Shown piece after piece: positions 19,889 to 20,806 of a stretch of DNA of 20,806 bases. The DNA lies in assembly GCF_049366555.1 (NCBI RefSeq), contig NZ_JBMMGT010000033.1, positions 1-20,806 on the forward strand, given 5' to 3'. A program made the position numbers and the translations under genes. Every line of letters starts with the position of its first letter. Position 1 is the first letter of the stretch. This stretch comes from Avibacterium volantium_A (GTDB taxonomy: Bacteria; Pseudomonadota; Gammaproteobacteria; Enterobacterales; Pasteurellaceae). The notes below the pieces were generated by a model. It searched no databases and was not told the DNA's origin. It saw only the letters and a program-made list of their open reading frames with translations.

Positions 19889-20683
19889 ATGACAGCACCA
19901 ACCATCTTATTTTTTGATTCAGGCATTGGCGGCTTAAGCGTTTATCGCGAAGTGAAAGCCTTGTTGCCAGACTGCCACTATCTTTATTGTTTAGATAATG
20001 CTTTTTTCCCTTACTCTGAAAAAGCTGAACAGGCGATCATTGAACGTTGTGTGGCAATTTGTCAGAAAATCGCGCAGCAACATCCACTTGATTTAATTGT
20101 GATTGCCTGCAATACCGCAAGCACCGTGGTTCTGCCTGCCTTGCGCGAAAAATTTTCTTGCCCTGTTGTAGGAACGGTTCCTGCTATCAAACCTGCTGCT
20201 CAACAAACGCAAACAGGCGTCATCGGCTTGCTCGCCACCAAAGGCACCGTAAAACGCCCTTATGTCGATAAATTGATCCAAGACTACGCAAGCCACTGCG
20301 AAGTGGAAAAGTTGGGGAGTACAGAATTAGTTAAAATTGCAGAAGAAAAATTGCAAGGTTATCCCGTTGATCCCATTAGGCTTTTACGCGAGGTCAAAGA
20401 TTGGCAACGAAATTTAACCTTGGATACGGTGATTTTAGGTTGCACACATTTTCCATTCTTAAAAGCAGAATTAAAAGCTTGCTTGCCACAAGTGAAATAT
20501 TTTTTAGATCCTAGCAAAGCGATCGCTAAACGCGTGAAAGATTTACTCGGTGAATCGCAGCAAAAATCAGCTAAAGATAATCTGGTCTATTGCACAAAAG
20601 AAAGCAAAGAACAGCTTTCGTTATTAAAGGTATTTAAACAATTTGGTTTTTCAGAATTGCACGCGCTCACTTTAGGTGAATAA
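19889..20683 (+). CDS. murI: Glutamate racemase
   Basis: The 264-residue cofactor-independent racemase supplies D-glutamate for peptidoglycan. The two catalytic cysteines are C74 (IACNTAST) and C185 (LGCTHFPF), with D10-S11 in FFDSGIGGLS and H187 completing the site. Size is normal (about 265). No clear Shine-Dalgarno precedes the ATG, though the frame and homology to the family N-terminus (TILFFDSGIGGLS) support this start. It follows recG by 67 bp with an inverted repeat in the gap, so it may be partly separate in expression. An uptake-signal hairpin follows the stop. Confidence 0.97.
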   Translation: MTAPTILFFDSGIGGLSVYREVKALLPDCHYLYCLDNAFFPYSEKAEQAIIERCVAICQKIAQQHPLDLIVIACNTASTVVLPALREKFSCPVVGTVPAIKPAAQQTQTGVIGLLATKGTVKRPYVDKLIQDYASHCEVEKLGSTELVKIAEEKLQGYPVDPIRLLREVKDWQRNLTLDTVILGCTHFPFLKAELKACLPQVKYFLDPSKAIAKRVKDLLGESQQKSAKDNLVYCTKESKEQLSLLKVFKQFGFSELHALTLGE

Positions 20684-20699
20684 GAACGCGTGAAATAAT

Positions 20700-20739
20700 A
20701 AAGTGCGGTAAAAATTTTGCTAATTTTCCACCGCACTTT
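20700..20739. terminator. Inverted uptake-signal pair after murI
   Basis: AAAGTGCGGT (20700-20709) / ACCGCACTTT (20730-20739), perfect 10-bp arms around a 20-nt loop with further A/T pairing. Both arms hold an exact Hin-type uptake signal. A T tract is lacking, so termination may be modest. The last 67 bp of the window show no feature. Confidence 0.75.
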
Positions 20740-20806
20740 GCCTGATAATTCAGCGGTGTGATTTTAAAATAATCAGTTGCAATGATTTTTCGTGTTTTTT
20801 GCGATT

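Overview
The window looks like a chromosomal stretch from a Pasteurellaceae bacterium (Haemophilus/Aggregatibacter type). The Hin-type DNA uptake signal AAGTGCGGT (or its complement ACCGCACTT) occurs at 909 and eleven more times from 8215 to the end. The right half is a block of housekeeping genes (gapA, a long-chain acyl-CoA ligase, gmk, rpoZ, spoT, recG, murI) in the neighbourhood I recall for H. influenzae. No tRNA, rRNA, CRISPR array or insertion-sequence transposase was found.

Left region (1-7470) is an accessory mosaic. It holds a truncated LysR regulator divergent from a flavodoxin-fold NAD(P)H oxidoreductase; a YciI-like gene; an NADP-type short-chain dehydrogenase behind a 10-bp inverted repeat; a DUF2255-like remnant; a VOC/glyoxalase gene; an exported tandem-ABM quinol-monooxygenase-like protein; a stand-alone OLD-type AAA ATPase/TOPRIM nuclease; a MarR regulator with an ABC-transporter membrane domain that lacks an ATPase; and a decayed mdaB. 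Between 918 and 8214 there is no Pasteurellaceae uptake signal. Instead there are Neisseriaceae uptake sequences in several dialects: a perfect inverted pair of ATGCCGTCTGAA, one exact Simonsiella-type, one GCCGTCTGAA core, and near-matches to Eikenella and Kingella types. I read this as DNA acquired from Neisseriaceae, probably in several steps. Many of its genes belong to quinone/electrophile and redox stress families.

Middle region (7479-11187) carries the anaerobic ribonucleotide reductase nrdD and its activase nrdG on the minus strand. They are separated by about 810 bp of non-coding, hairpin-rich DNA containing two inverted copies of a roughly 160-bp repeat. Upstream of nrdD lie a perfect FNR box, a Fur-like palindrome and a sigma-70-like promoter.

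Right region (11188-20806) has the acyl-CoA ligase and gapA on the minus strand, each followed by a terminator built from the uptake signal. gmk-rpoZ-spoT-recG-murI follow on the plus strand. spoT starts with TTG and overlaps recG by one base, and murI is followed by an inverted uptake-signal pair.

The best candidates for something not well described are the chimeric uptake-sequence segment with its solitary OLD-like nuclease, the inverted repeat pair that splits nrdD from nrdG, and the 17-bp perfect operator-like palindrome controlling marR and the ATPase-less membrane protein.
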